The notes: generated by a model from the sequence alone, not told the origin. A stretch of DNA of 64,000 bases from JARRKC01 sp963723965 (GCA_963723965.1 CAVRSV010000019.1:61170-125169), one strand, 5' to 3'; counted from the stretch's first letter, positions 8,322 to 17,773 are shown. Program-made: numbers and translations.

Positions 8322-9164
8322 TCAGTCTCGGGTTTGGCCATCGAGCGGCGCCAGGTAGCTGCGCGCCCCGGAAAGCAAGAGACCAGTGTCCCTGGGGCTT
8401 TGAAAGACTCGAAATCCCTCGGCCAAGTATGCCAGTACGGCCTCGGGCGTCATACCGGGCCGGCCGACCGGGACGCTGTTGCGTTTCGCGGCCTCGCCGA
8501 TCTTCTTGATGGCTTCGAGGACTTCCGGATGATCGAACTTGCCACCATGCCCGAGAGAATAGGACAGATCGTTGACCCCGATGTAGAGCGCGTCGATTCC
8601 TTCAACGGATGCGATCTCGTCGATATTCTGAACGCCCTCCGCATCCTCGATCATTAGTATCACCGCGACGTTGCGATCAGCGAACCGATGATATCCCTCT
8701 CCGGGAGCGGGCCATCGGAAAGAAGCCAGTGCAGGACCCACACCACGACGGCCTTCGGGTCCGTAGTGACAGGCTTTCACCGCCTGCCGGGCGAGCTCAG
8801 CATTGGAGGTGAAAGGAAAGATGACACCGAGTGCCCCAATGTCCAGGGCTCGTTTGGCCAACCAGAGTTCGTTCTGAGGCACCCGGATGAAAGGCATCGC
8901 CTTGAGTCCTCGCGTCGCGAGGATCATGTCACGAGCCGTCTCGAGTGTGATCGCACTATGCTCCATCTCGATCCAGAGAAAATCGAAGCCCGCATCGGCC
9001 AACTGCGCCGCGGTCTCGACACACGGAGCGCTGATGTGAGCCCCAAACACCGGCTTCCCTTCCCGCAGCTTCACCTTGACCGGGTTCTCCCAGCGGTCGG
9101 AAGTCGCCATGGCGGCGGCCAGCAGGGCGGGAATCAAAAGACTCAGGAGCATGAGAGTGAGCAT
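8322..9164 (-). CDS. HpcH/HpaI aldolase family protein, probably exported
   Basis: A 280-residue class II aldolase-fold protein. The start at 9164 is chosen because GAGGAGG lies 7 bp upstream; an in-frame TTG six codons earlier would overlap that site. Family residues are present: EMEHS (His base), IRVP (Arg), MIEDAEGV (metal Glu) and GVNDLS (metal Asp). Relatives cleave 2-keto-3-deoxy acids such as 4-hydroxy-2-oxoheptanedioate. Unusually, the enzyme domain is preceded by about 25 hydrophobic residues (MLTLMLLSLLIPALLAAAMA), a clear signal-peptide-like leader, which implies periplasmic location. Single gene. Confidence 0.88.
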   Translation of the reverse strand: MLTLMLLSLLIPALLAAAMATSDRWENPVKVKLREGKPVFGAHISAPCVETAAQLADAGFDFLWIEMEHSAITLETARDMILATRGLKAMPFIRVPQNELWLAKRALDIGALGVIFPFTSNAELARQAVKACHYGPEGRRGVGPALASFRWPAPGEGYHRFADRNVAVILMIEDAEGVQNIDEIASVEGIDALYIGVNDLSYSLGHGGKFDHPEVLEAIKKIGEAAKRNSVPVGRPGMTPEAVLAYLAEGFRVFQSPRDTGLLLSGARSYLAPLDGQTRD

Positions 9165-9258
9165 GGAAAAGCCTCCTCGCAAAAGGAGTATAGAGGACGG
9201 GCGGGGGAATTGCGATTTGAGTTCGGAGATTTACGATCGCGCGACCTGGAGCCGGAGC

Positions 9259-9294
9259 CGGAACGACGTCGGAGCCCGGAACGAAGTCAGAGCC
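9259..9294. repeat. Two tandem 18-bp units
   Basis: CGGAACGAMGTCRGAGCC occurs twice in tandem with two mismatches, in the gap between the divergent aldolase and LOG genes. Purpose unknown. Confidence 0.6.
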
Positions 9295-9398
9295 CGGGCG
9301 TCCGTGAGGGACTTCCTGGAGCGTCAGAGGCCCTGCGGAGAGTCTGGTCGAAGAGCGAAACTCAGGCCTCGCCTTCCCCGTATACTGGGGGACACACT

Positions 9399-10451
9399 AT
9401 GCATAAACAAGTTCCCGAAAGAGCGGCCTTCGATGTCCGGGATTCGGACCTCTCCAGGCTCATTGATGCCCTGCTCGACCATGCGCCCGATCACCCGGAT
9501 CGCAAGCTCGTCCGCGAAATCCTGGTGACCGGCGTGAAGCTTCTGGAGGACCGGGCCGACCGGGGCGATCTCAAGATCGTGCGCACCGCCATGAAGGAGA
9601 TGCGCCACGCTTTCCGCATCTTTGCCCGTCTCCGGGGACATCGCAAAGTCAGCATCTTCGGGTCTGCGCGGTCGAAGCCGTCGGACCCCGAGTCGCAGGC
9701 AGCGCGAAAGATGGGACACCTCCTGGCCGAGGCCGGGTTCATGGTCATCACAGGCGCCGGCGACGGAATCATGGGAGCGGCCCACGAGGGCGCCGGAAGG
9801 GAGCAGAGCATCGGCCTGAACATTCAGCTGCCCTTCGAACAGCATGCCAACCCGACCATCAAGGGCGATCCCAAGCTGATGAACTTCCGGTACTTCTTCA
9901 CGCGGAAGCTCTTCTTCGTCAAAGAGTCGGATGCGATCATCCTGATGCCCGGAGGATTCGGAACGCTGGATGAAGGCTTCGAGACGCTCACCCTTCTCCA
10001 GACCGGACGCAGTGAACCGAAGCCGGTCGTCCTGCTGGATACGGCCGGAAAGGACTACTGGGAAAAGTGGCTCGAGTTCATCCGCACCAGCGTCGTCGGC
10101 CAGGGCTTCATCTCCCCGGAGGACCTGAAGCTCTTCGAGCTGGCCAGGACGCCGGAACGAGCCTGCGCCTCGATCCGGCGCTTCTACCACCGCTACCATT
10201 CCCTGCGCTATGTCGAGGGACGGAGGCTGCTGATCATCCGCATGAACGGCCCCTTGTCGGCCACGCACCTCGACCGTCTCAACGACCAGTTCTCCGATGT
10301 CCTCTCGGGAGGCCGGATCGAGACGACCCCTCCTCATCCCGAGGAGGCGGACGAGACCGACCTGCTCGAGCTGCCCCGGATTTCGCTCCCCTTCGACCAG
10401 TATCATTTCGGTCGGCTGCGGGAATTGATCGACGCCATCAACCGGGCGTAG
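9399..10451 (+). CDS. LOG-family (Lonely Guy) Rossmann-fold protein
   Basis: The frame is open far upstream, but homology begins at the ATG at 9399, which has GGGGGA 6 bp before it. The 350-residue product has a helical N-terminus (1-80), then a Rossmann domain with FGSAR, ITGAGDGIMGAAHEGA and the nucleotide-binding motif PGGFGTLDE at 184-192. LOG proteins hydrolyse nucleoside monophosphates to free base and ribose 5-phosphate; PGGxGTxxE is the signature. It is longer than plain LOG proteins (about 180-200 residues), with about 100 extra residues at the C-terminus. The stop codon is immediately followed by the exporter gene. Confidence 0.9.
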   Translation: MHKQVPERAAFDVRDSDLSRLIDALLDHAPDHPDRKLVREILVTGVKLLEDRADRGDLKIVRTAMKEMRHAFRIFARLRGHRKVSIFGSARSKPSDPESQAARKMGHLLAEAGFMVITGAGDGIMGAAHEGAGREQSIGLNIQLPFEQHANPTIKGDPKLMNFRYFFTRKLFFVKESDAIILMPGGFGTLDEGFETLTLLQTGRSEPKPVVLLDTAGKDYWEKWLEFIRTSVVGQGFISPEDLKLFELARTPERACASIRRFYHRYHSLRYVEGRRLLIIRMNGPLSATHLDRLNDQFSDVLSGGRIETTPPHPEEADETDLLELPRISLPFDQYHFGRLRELIDAINRA

Positions 10452-10472
10452 ATGGGGACTGGAAGCAGTCCC

Positions 10473-12035
10473 ATGAACCAGACCCGGAAATGGCTCATCG
10501 CTGCCAGCGTCCTGTTCGGAACGTTCCTGGCGGTCATGGATGTGGCCGTCGTCAACGTGGCGTTGCCCCACATGATGGGGACCTTTGGCGAGTCCCTCTC
10601 GGCCATCACCTGGGTTGCGACCAGCTACAGCATCGCCGAAATCGTCATGTTGACCATGGCGGGGTGGTGGAGCGCCCTGCTCGGGCGGAAGCGTCTCTAC
10701 CTCCTCTCCTTCGGTCTCTTTTCGATCGGCTCGGCCTTGTCCGGAATGTCCCAAACCTTCGGCCAGATGATCTTCTTTCGCGTCATCCAGGGCATCGGAG
10801 GGGGAAGCCTCATTCCCATCTCTCAGGCGATCCTGCGCGAGACGTTTCCCCCCGAGGAGCAGGGGATGGCCATGGCGGTCTATGGGATGGGTGTCGTCCT
10901 GGCTCCCGGCGTGGCGCCCGTGCTGGGCGGCTGGCTGACCGAACAGTACGGCTGGCCCTGGGTCTTCTACATCAATATCCCCTTCGCCATCGCCGGCATC
11001 CTCATGATTGCGACTTTCGTCGAGGATCCGCCCTATCTGAAGCGGGGCGTCAAACAGATCGACTGGACGGGGATTGCCCTGCTCTCGATCGGGCTGACCT
11101 CGATGCAGCTCGTCCTCGAGCGCGGCGAACAGGAGAACTGGTTCGAGTCCGACTGGATCATAGCGGGTACCATCGTGACCCTGGTCGCGCTCCTCCTCCT
11201 GGTCGTCCAGCAGTTTCGATCGAGCGAGCCGGTGGTCAACTTCCGGCTGCTGGCCAACAAACCGCTGGCGGTCGGGTCCGCCATGGGTCTGGTCTTTGGT
11301 ATCGCCCTCTACGGAACGACTTTCATACTGCCGCAGTTCACCCAGAATCTACTCGGATACTCGGCCTTCCAGGCCGGTCTCGTGCTGCTCCCCCGGGTCG
11401 TCACGCTGTTCCTGCTCATGCCCGTCGCCGGATGGCTGTACAACCGCGTCGATCCGCGGATCATGATTCTGTTCGGCTCGGCCATCATCATCGTCTCCTA
11501 CTACCAGCTGGCCTCCCTCTCGCTCGAAGTCGGATTCTGGAATCTGGTGCCCATGCTGCTGCTCATGGGCGCGGGCATGCCGTTCATGTTCGTCACCCTC
11601 AGCACCGTCTCCCTCAGCTCGATTCCCCGCAGCGAAATGACGGATGCCTCCAGCCTCTACACACTGGCACGCCGGATCGGCGGGAATCTCGGCTATGCGC
11701 TCGTGGCGACCATCGTCGAAAGGCGGACGACGATCCATCGGCTCTATCTCTCGGCGAACGTCAACATCTTCAATCCGGCCTACGAGAGTCTGCGGGATCA
11801 GATCTCAGCGCTCCTCGGGTCACTCTCCTTTCCCCAGGGGCAACAGCGCTTTCTCGAGCTGCTGAACCACCAGCTGTTTCGACAGGCGAGAATGATTGCC
11901 TACAACGACGTCTCGCTCGTTCTGGGCGCAATGTTCGTCCTCGTCCTTCCCCTGATTTTCCTCTTGCCGGGTCAGGCCGTGCTGCGACGCCAGAGGCAGG
12001 CGGAGACACGACGGGACCAGATGGATCAGGGCTGA
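10473..12035 (+). CDS. DHA2-family (EmrB/QacA-type) MFS exporter
   Basis: About 520 residues with fourteen predicted membrane helices. The first helix has DVAVVNVALPHM, motif A is LGRKRLYLLS, and motif C of antiporters is in VVLAPGVAPVLGGWL. It would export drugs or other lipophilic compounds by proton antiport. I prefer the ATG at 10473; an in-frame ATG at 10452 directly abuts the LOG stop codon and gives 527 residues. There is no membrane-fusion or TolC partner nearby, unlike classic EmrAB operons. Confidence 0.9.
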   Translation: MNQTRKWLIAASVLFGTFLAVMDVAVVNVALPHMMGTFGESLSAITWVATSYSIAEIVMLTMAGWWSALLGRKRLYLLSFGLFSIGSALSGMSQTFGQMIFFRVIQGIGGGSLIPISQAILRETFPPEEQGMAMAVYGMGVVLAPGVAPVLGGWLTEQYGWPWVFYINIPFAIAGILMIATFVEDPPYLKRGVKQIDWTGIALLSIGLTSMQLVLERGEQENWFESDWIIAGTIVTLVALLLLVVQQFRSSEPVVNFRLLANKPLAVGSAMGLVFGIALYGTTFILPQFTQNLLGYSAFQAGLVLLPRVVTLFLLMPVAGWLYNRVDPRIMILFGSAIIIVSYYQLASLSLEVGFWNLVPMLLLMGAGMPFMFVTLSTVSLSSIPRSEMTDASSLYTLARRIGGNLGYALVATIVERRTTIHRLYLSANVNIFNPAYESLRDQISALLGSLSFPQGQQRFLELLNHQLFRQARMIAYNDVSLVLGAMFVLVLPLIFLLPGQAVLRRQRQAETRRDQMDQG

Positions 12036-12060
12036 GTGGGAGTCGAGACCCGGAGACGCC

Positions 12061-13665
12061 TCAATGCTCCCGCTCCGGCAGGACGACGACGCTGCGGAAG
12101 GGCTCGTGGCCGATGCTCTCCGATCGCAATCCGTGGTCGTGAATGAGCTCGTGCTGCAGGCGCCGCACATAGGAGTTCTCCGGTGACAGCTCGACCGGCT
12201 GGGCGCTGCGCTGAACCTGGACCACGGCATCTTCGGCCTGCATCAGAGCGGACTCCACGTACTCGTGCCGCTCATCCGCAGACCGGCGCGAGGGAAAACG
12301 TTCGGCCAGGAACTCCTTGATCTGGGACAGCGTGTTGCTCTTGATGATGTAGAACTGAACGCCCTGATCGAGGGCCTGTCTCAGTTTCTTGGGTTCGCGC
12401 TTGCGCTGCGCCTTGAGACTGACCACGACGTCGGCGTTGACGGGTTGATCGGCCAGTCTGACCGGTGAGTGGAGGTCCCGAATCGCCTTTTCCAGACGGG
12501 TTCGGCTGATCCCGATCGGATAGATGCGCACCGGCCGTCGCAGGCGCGATCGCGGACGGGGCGAGCCCCACTCCGCGAGCTGTTCGACTTGTTCTTGGGG
12601 ACGCGCCCTGGATTCGTCGGGGCCCGCCGGCTCCTCGGTTTCGTAACTTCCGTCTTCACCCCGTACGCGGACCTCCGGGTTCAGCGCCGAGCCCGCCAAC
12701 AGCCGATCCACGACCTTGGAGAGATCCCGGAAGATGGCCAGCCGGTCCCGGTCCTTGATCTCGACGAGGATGTCGAAGGTGGGGGGCGCCTTGCGCTCGA
12801 GGATGGTCTTCTGCGTCCGCCGCCGCCGCGCTTCCTCATCCGAGAGAATGACAGGCTGGACCCCGCCGATCAGGTCCGAGAGAGTCGGGTTCATGATCAG
12901 ATTGTCGAGGGTGATACCGTGCGCGGTGGCCACCAGTTGAACACCCCGCTCGGCAATCGTGCGCGCCGCCAGGGCCTCGAGCTCGTTGCCGATCTCGTCG
13001 ATGATGATCACCTCCGGCATATGGTTCTCGACGGCCTCGATCATCACGGCATGCTGGCGCTCGGGAGACGGCACCTGCATGCGCCGGGCATGTCCGATGG
13101 CCGGATGTGGGACATCACCGTCGCCGGCAATCTCGTTGGACGTATCGACGACGACGACGCGCTTCTGAAGTTCGTCGGCCAGGACCCGGGCGGCTTCCCG
13201 CAGAAGGGTGGTCTTGCCGACTCCCGGAGGGCCGAGAAGCAACAGGCTTTCCCCCGACTCGATGACGTCGCGGATGATGTCGACAGTCCCCGTGATGGCC
13301 CGGCCGACCCGGCAGGTCAGGCCGACGATCTCTCCCCGGCGGTTGCGGATGGCGCTGATGCGGTGCAGGGTTCGCTCGATGCCGGCCCGGTTGTCGCCGG
13401 AAAAGGAGCCGACCCGACCCACCACATGATCGATGTCCTCCCGGCCGACCTCGAAATCGTCCAGATAGACCGCGCGTTTGGGGTAGCGGGCTTCGGGAGG
13501 TCGACCCAGATCCAGAATCACTTCCACCAGGTCGTCGAGCTCCGGTTCCTTCTCGACCATCTTGCGCACGTGCAGGGGGAGGACCTCGAGCAGCGTACCC
13601 AGGTCATCGGTGATCTCACCGCGGCGTTCCCTCACTTTTGTCTTCACACCCTTCGCCATAGCCAT
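12061..13665 (-). CDS. AAA ATPase with C-terminal R3H domain (Ycf45-like)
   Basis: 534 residues. The centre is a SpoIIIAA/Ycf45-type P-loop ATPase: Walker A GPPGVGKT at 145-152, Walker B VIIIDE at 219-224 and ATAHG as sensor. The C-terminus (about 495-530, SYVRRLQHELIHDHGLRS and EPFRSVVVLP) is an R3H domain that binds single-stranded nucleic acid. Members occur in cyanobacteria, plastids and several Gram-negative phyla; the role is not established, probably nucleic-acid handling. Convergent with the exporter gene (25 bp gap). Confidence 0.88.
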   Translation of the reverse strand: MAMAKGVKTKVRERRGEITDDLGTLLEVLPLHVRKMVEKEPELDDLVEVILDLGRPPEARYPKRAVYLDDFEVGREDIDHVVGRVGSFSGDNRAGIERTLHRISAIRNRRGEIVGLTCRVGRAITGTVDIIRDVIESGESLLLLGPPGVGKTTLLREAARVLADELQKRVVVVDTSNEIAGDGDVPHPAIGHARRMQVPSPERQHAVMIEAVENHMPEVIIIDEIGNELEALAARTIAERGVQLVATAHGITLDNLIMNPTLSDLIGGVQPVILSDEEARRRRTQKTILERKAPPTFDILVEIKDRDRLAIFRDLSKVVDRLLAGSALNPEVRVRGEDGSYETEEPAGPDESRARPQEQVEQLAEWGSPRPRSRLRRPVRIYPIGISRTRLEKAIRDLHSPVRLADQPVNADVVVSLKAQRKREPKKLRQALDQGVQFYIIKSNTLSQIKEFLAERFPSRRSADERHEYVESALMQAEDAVVQVQRSAQPVELSPENSYVRRLQHELIHDHGLRSESIGHEPFRSVVVLPEREH

Positions 13666-13706
13666 ATTCCGTTCACTTCATTCTAGCCCGCATTCCTCCC
13701 ACACGG

Positions 13707-15041
13707 TCAGGGCCGACGCAACAGTTCCAGGACAGCAGCGGCGGTCGCCTCGATGCCGGTGGTCAGCGTCGGTTGCGGGTCCGGCGCGAACAATGGCGAA
13801 TGCAGTGGGGGCAGGCTGTCTCCGGACTGCCTGGCCGCGTCGAATCGGTCCTGAGGGACCGAGCCGAGCCAGAAGATGCAGGTGGGGATCGAATCGTCTT
13901 CCAGTCGGTAGCGCGAGAAGTCCTCACCGGCCATGACGGGGTCCACCTCCACCACCCGGGAGGCGCCGAGCTGTCGTCTCCAGACCTGCACCAGACGCTC
14001 GGTGAGGGCGGGGTCATTGTAGGTCGAAGGGGTGTGCTCCTGCTCGAGCACCTCCACCACCGGCAGCAGGTCCTCCGGCAGACCGGCGGCCTCGGCCGTG
14101 TACCGGCTGATCCGACGGATCGAGTCCAGCACCTGGTTGCGGACTTCGGGCTTGTAGGTCCGGACGGTCAACTGGAGGTCCACGCTGTCCGGAATCACGT
14201 TGTGCTTGGCCCCTCCGTGGATGGAGCCCACGGTGACCACCGCCGGGTCCAGAGGAGAGACGGTTCGACTGACGATCGTCTGCAGAGCCAGCACGATCTG
14301 CGAAGCCAGCACGACGGGGTCATGGGTTTTGTGCGGGGAAGCCCCGTGGCCCCCGACACCTCGAACCCGGATGTTCACCGAGTCGACGCTGGCCAGGGCG
14401 AAACCCGGACGGAAGCCGACCTGCCCGGCAGGGAGCTCGGGGCTGACGTGAAGGGCCAGGGCATAGTCCGGCCGGGGAAACCGGGAGTAGAGCCCATCGG
14501 CCAGCATGGCCCCGGCTCCGGCCCCGCGCTCCTCGGCGGGCTGCCCGACAGCCACCAGCGTCCCCTGCCATCGATCTCGCTGCGACGCGAGCAGCCGGGC
14601 CGTGCCCAGGAAACTGCTCATGTGCATGTCGTGCCCGCAGGCATGCATGACGGGGGTCTCGCGATCGCCGTCGATGGTGGCCCGGACCCGGCTGGCGTAG
14701 GGCAGCCCCGTCCTTTCCGCGACGGGCAGGGCATCCAGGTCGGTCCGCAACAAAACAGTCGGGCCTTCCCCGTTTCGCAAGACGCCCACGACTCCGAAGG
14801 CGCCGCCTCCATCCAGGTAGCGACCGACGCCCTCGGTCACCTCGAACCCGCAGGACCGGAGCCGGGCAGCCACCTCGGACGCCGTCTGCTTCTCCTGGAA
14901 GGAGAGCTCCGGCCGAGCGTGCAGGTGCCGATAGAAGTCGAGCAGGTCCGGAACCTCCCGCCTCACCAGTCCGTCGAGATCGGTCTCGGGCGTCCCCTGG
15001 CCCACGCCCGCCGACAGCATCAACAGCATGAGAACCATCAT
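13707..15041 (-). CDS. Exported M20D-family amidohydrolase
   Basis: 444 residues when started at the ATG at 15041, which follows GGGGAGGGGAG; a GTG at 15056 would lie across that site. A signal peptide (MMVLMLLMLSAGVGQG) is followed by the M20 fold: ACGHDMHMSS, EERGAGAGAML and a lid domain about 210-320 (GGHGASPHKTHDP). Relatives include hippurate hydrolases, AbgB and IAA-amino-acid hydrolases, which cleave N-acyl amino acids with two metal ions. Exported versions probably act on peptides or amide conjugates in the periplasm. Divergent from the thioredoxin-like gene. Confidence 0.9.
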   Translation of the reverse strand: MMVLMLLMLSAGVGQGTPETDLDGLVRREVPDLLDFYRHLHARPELSFQEKQTASEVAARLRSCGFEVTEGVGRYLDGGGAFGVVGVLRNGEGPTVLLRTDLDALPVAERTGLPYASRVRATIDGDRETPVMHACGHDMHMSSFLGTARLLASQRDRWQGTLVAVGQPAEERGAGAGAMLADGLYSRFPRPDYALALHVSPELPAGQVGFRPGFALASVDSVNIRVRGVGGHGASPHKTHDPVVLASQIVLALQTIVSRTVSPLDPAVVTVGSIHGGAKHNVIPDSVDLQLTVRTYKPEVRNQVLDSIRRISRYTAEAAGLPEDLLPVVEVLEQEHTPSTYNDPALTERLVQVWRRQLGASRVVEVDPVMAGEDFSRYRLEDDSIPTCIFWLGSVPQDRFDAARQSGDSLPPLHSPLFAPDPQPTLTTGIEATAAAVLELLRRP

Positions 15042-15128
15042 TGCTCCCCTCCCCACGACCGCGACGGGCTCCGAAATGGCGCCGTTTCGCGGGCATGCCC
15101 TGAATCTGGAATAATACAGGCCAACACC

Positions 15129-16037
15129 ATGCGAACTTCAAACCCAATCAGAATCTTCATTTTCCCGACTTTGGCGCTCCTGCTGCTGGCAACTTCCGGT
15201 CTGGCGGCCCCCGCCGCGGACCTCGAGGCGGATGTGCTGGCCAAGGTCCAGGCTGCCTATCAGCAACAGGGACGAGTCAATTTCTCGGAACTTTATAACA
15301 GCGACCGCTTCAATGCCGACGAAAGAAACTACCTCGGACGGCTGTACGAAGTCTTCTTCGCCATTCCCGAGTTCCTGCGCTCCGAGGAGCAGTCCACCGG
15401 TAAGATTCCGTCGATCGCCGAAATCGCTGCTTCCTTCGGCATCGGGCAAAAGTCGGTGGTGCTGCTCCTGACGGTCATGGAGAAAGACTCGCGGGTTCCC
15501 CGCATGTTCACCCGGAACCCGGCCAGCGGAGAGATCGAGAGCATCGATGCGGCCACCATCGAGGCCTTCGTCAAAGCCCGCGGCTCGAACGTCCGGATGA
15601 CCCAATGGGAAGGACAGGCGCTCCCCGCGTTTACTCTGCCCACTCTCGAGGGAGGGACACTCGGAAGCGCTGATCTGAAGGGCAGCCCCGCCGTCCTCTA
15701 TTTCTGGTTCACCGGTTGTCCTCCCTGTGTCCGACTGGCTCCGATCCTGGCCGAGTTGAGCCGCCAGTACGGCCCTCGCGGGGTCCGCTTCGTCGGCCTG
15801 AACGCCGATGACGTGCTCGGGATCGGAACCGACGATGCGGGGCGCCGGGCTTACGTCGCCAAGGAAGGAATCTCCTTTCCCGTCGTCAATCTGGACGCTT
15901 CGACGCGGCAGAGCTTTGGTCAGATCAATGTCTATCCGACGCTTTTCTTCGTGGACCGAAGCGGCGTGATCCGCAGGCATCTGGTCAACTTTCAGAATCG
16001 CGCAACCATCGAGGCCATTCTCGAAGAACTGCGCTGA
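15129..16037 (+). CDS. Periplasmic TlpA/ResA-type thioredoxin-like protein
   Basis: 302 residues: signal peptide 1-27, an unassigned helical region about 30-155 and a thioredoxin domain about 160-300 with active site CPPC (197-200, FTGCPPC) and the cis-proline loop VYPTLFF. TlpA/ResA proteins reduce disulfides in the periplasm, for example in apocytochrome c maturation, which would fit the cytochrome-rich neighbourhood. The ATG at 15129 is the first start after the divergent promoter gap of 87 bp. The N-terminal domain is unlike standard ResA. Confidence 0.87.
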   Translation: MRTSNPIRIFIFPTLALLLLATSGLAAPAADLEADVLAKVQAAYQQQGRVNFSELYNSDRFNADERNYLGRLYEVFFAIPEFLRSEEQSTGKIPSIAEIAASFGIGQKSVVLLLTVMEKDSRVPRMFTRNPASGEIESIDAATIEAFVKARGSNVRMTQWEGQALPAFTLPTLEGGTLGSADLKGSPAVLYFWFTGCPPCVRLAPILAELSRQYGPRGVRFVGLNADDVLGIGTDDAGRRAYVAKEGISFPVVNLDASTRQSFGQINVYPTLFFVDRSGVIRRHLVNFQNRATIEAILEELR

Positions 16038-16119
16038 GGCCTCTTCAAGGGTCCTGGAGAACCTGCTTCGGGGATATCTCTGAACCCTCGGGCCCTCACG
16101 GCAATCTGAGACCAAGAGC

Positions 16120-17415
16120 ATGTCCCTGTACCGCGAGATCGGACTGCCGGCGGCGATCTTCCTCGTCGTCGGGAACATCATCGGAATCGGCATCTTCACG
16201 ACCTCGGGGCTGATCGCCGGCAAACTGGGATCCTCCCCGTGGCTGATTGCGATCTGGCTTCTGGGGGGCTTTCTCGCCCTGGTCGGTGCGCTCTGCTACG
16301 CCAAGCTCGGTGTCCTTTATCCCCACGCCGGCGGCGAGTACGCCTTCCTGCGACCCACCTTCGGCCCTCTGTTGGCATTCCTGTCGGGCTGGTCGTCTCT
16401 GTTCATCGGATTCACCGCACCCATCGCCGCCTCCGCCTTGGGCTTTGCCTACTATCTCGGAGCGTTTCTGCCCGTCGGAACCGATCACCGCGATTGGGCG
16501 CTGCGCGGCATCGCCGCCCTGTCCCTGCTGGTGGTGAGCGGATTGTTTTCTTTTGGACTGCGGGCCGGAAACCGGCTGCATTCGGCGATCACCGTGGTGA
16601 ACCTCGCGCTGATCCTCCTGTTCGCCCTGCTGGTTCTGGTGCGGATGCCCTGGGGGCGACACCTGACGGCGGCCCTGGCCGGCAGTCTCACCGCCGCCGA
16701 CTATCCTTCGCTCGGCTCAGCCGTGATCCTGGTGATGTTCACCTACAGCGGGTGGAACGCCGCCGCCTACGTGGCCGGGGAGATCAAGAACCCGGGGCGG
16801 AATATCCCGCGCGCTCTGGTGGCGGGCACGATCGTCGTCGTCATCCTGTATTGCCTGATGAACCTGGCCTACCTGGCCGGGTCTCCCATCGAGGCGATTT
16901 CCGGAGAAGTGGCAGTTGCGGAGGTGACCGCATCGAACGTCTTCGGGGGCCTCGGGAGCACCCTGATCAACACGCTCATTCTCTTTTCCATCCTGAGTTC
17001 ATTGACCGCCATGTCCATCGCGGGGCCGCGCGTCTATTACGCGATGGCCCATGACGGCTTGTTTCCCCGTTGGTTGACCCGTGTCGATCCGCGGCGCAAG
17101 ATTCCGCTGCGCGCCATCTGGTTCCAAACGCTCGTGGCCCTCTGCTTCGTGGCGGTGGGAAGCCTCTACCAGATCCTGGTCTACTCCGGGTTCATCCTGC
17201 TCCTGTTCAGCACGCTCACGATCGCCGGGTTGTTTCGGGTCACCCGGTCCCGGCTGCTCCCCGCGATCTTCATCGCGGTCAACGTCGTCATCCTCGCCAA
17301 CGCGGCGGTTTCGAGCCCGCGAGAGACGATCGCAGGTCTGGCTACCGTGGTGCTCGGGCTGCCGGTCTACTTCTACTACCGCCGCAACCGACCGGAATCG
17401 AGATCTGAGATCTGA
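16120..17415 (+). CDS. APC-superfamily amino acid permease
   Basis: 431 residues with about twelve membrane helices. The first helix has the APC signature GNIIGIGIFTTSG, and helix 6 has FTYSGWNAAAYVAGEIKNPGRNIPRAL, typical of LAT/APC amino acid exchangers. It probably imports or exchanges amino acids by cation coupling. The last codons (SRSEI) are themselves part of a 7-bp repeat (GAGATCT twice) that continues past the stop, so the extreme C-terminus seems to have been added by the repeat. Confidence 0.9.
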   Translation: MSLYREIGLPAAIFLVVGNIIGIGIFTTSGLIAGKLGSSPWLIAIWLLGGFLALVGALCYAKLGVLYPHAGGEYAFLRPTFGPLLAFLSGWSSLFIGFTAPIAASALGFAYYLGAFLPVGTDHRDWALRGIAALSLLVVSGLFSFGLRAGNRLHSAITVVNLALILLFALLVLVRMPWGRHLTAALAGSLTAADYPSLGSAVILVMFTYSGWNAAAYVAGEIKNPGRNIPRALVAGTIVVVILYCLMNLAYLAGSPIEAISGEVAVAEVTASNVFGGLGSTLINTLILFSILSSLTAMSIAGPRVYYAMAHDGLFPRWLTRVDPRRKIPLRAIWFQTLVALCFVAVGSLYQILVYSGFILLLFSTLTIAGLFRVTRSRLLPAIFIAVNVVILANAAVSSPRETIAGLATVVLGLPVYFYYRRNRPESRSEI

Positions 17416-17434
17416 GATTGACGATTTTCGATTT
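17400..17434. repeat. Heptad array overlapping the permease stop codon
   Basis: Five contiguous 7-bp units (GAGATCT, GAGATCT, GAGATTG, ACGATTT, TCGATTT) run from inside the permease C-terminus through its stop. A GGGCGGC-GAA-GCCGCCC hairpin follows at 17436-17452 and may serve as a terminator, although no T-run follows. Confidence 0.75.
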
Positions 17435-17451
17435 GGGGCGGCGAAGCCGCC

Positions 17452-17549
17452 CGGGAGACGGGAGTCGGGAAACGGGAAACGGGAGGCGGGAAACGGGAAA
17501 CGGGAGGCGGGAAACGGGAGGCGGGAGGCGGGAGGCGGGAGGTGGGAGG
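17452..17549. repeat. 14-unit CGGGARR heptad array (G-quadruplex potential)
   Basis: Fourteen uninterrupted 7-bp units, mostly CGGGAAA and CGGGAGG, put a GGG tract every 7 bp on the plus strand with 4-base loops. This is an ideal arrangement for DNA or RNA G-quadruplexes. Non-coding; open frames through it are shadows. Confidence 0.85.
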
Positions 17550-17580
17550 CGCCCAAGGGAAATTGGTCGGCGGAGCCGCT

Positions 17581-17717
17581 TTGGACTGCGGCAACCGGGG
17601 CGGCCGGTCTGGTGCGGCGACCTGGGGGTTGGTAGAGAATCGAAAGCGGAAGCGAGCTTCCGCAGTCCAAGGACGCCTGCGGCGTCGGAGATGGCAGCCA
17701 AAACTACGGTGAATCGA
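17581..17717. repeat. Hairpin-bearing dispersed element, copy 1
   Basis: Arms TTGGACTGCGG (17581-17591) and CCGCAGTCCAA (17660-17670) are a perfect 11-bp inverted repeat. Inside the right part lies a second perfect stem GCGGAAGC-GA-GCTTCCGC (17646-17663). The 76 bp from 17642 to 17717 recur almost unchanged at 21880-21955. It looks like a small non-autonomous palindromic element. No coding capacity. Confidence 0.75.
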
Positions 17718-17773
17718 GAAGGTGTCCCAGGGCGTGATTGCGCGCCGTTACTGCGCACGGTCCCTTCGAAGCC

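Noticed and set aside
9381..9386. TATACT as -10 of the LOG gene
   Set aside because: It lies only 12 bp before the start codon, would remove the ribosome site from the transcript, and has no -35 partner.
8688..9398. N-terminal extension of the LOG protein
   Set aside because: The upstream part is antisense to the aldolase gene and shows no family similarity; homology starts at 9399.
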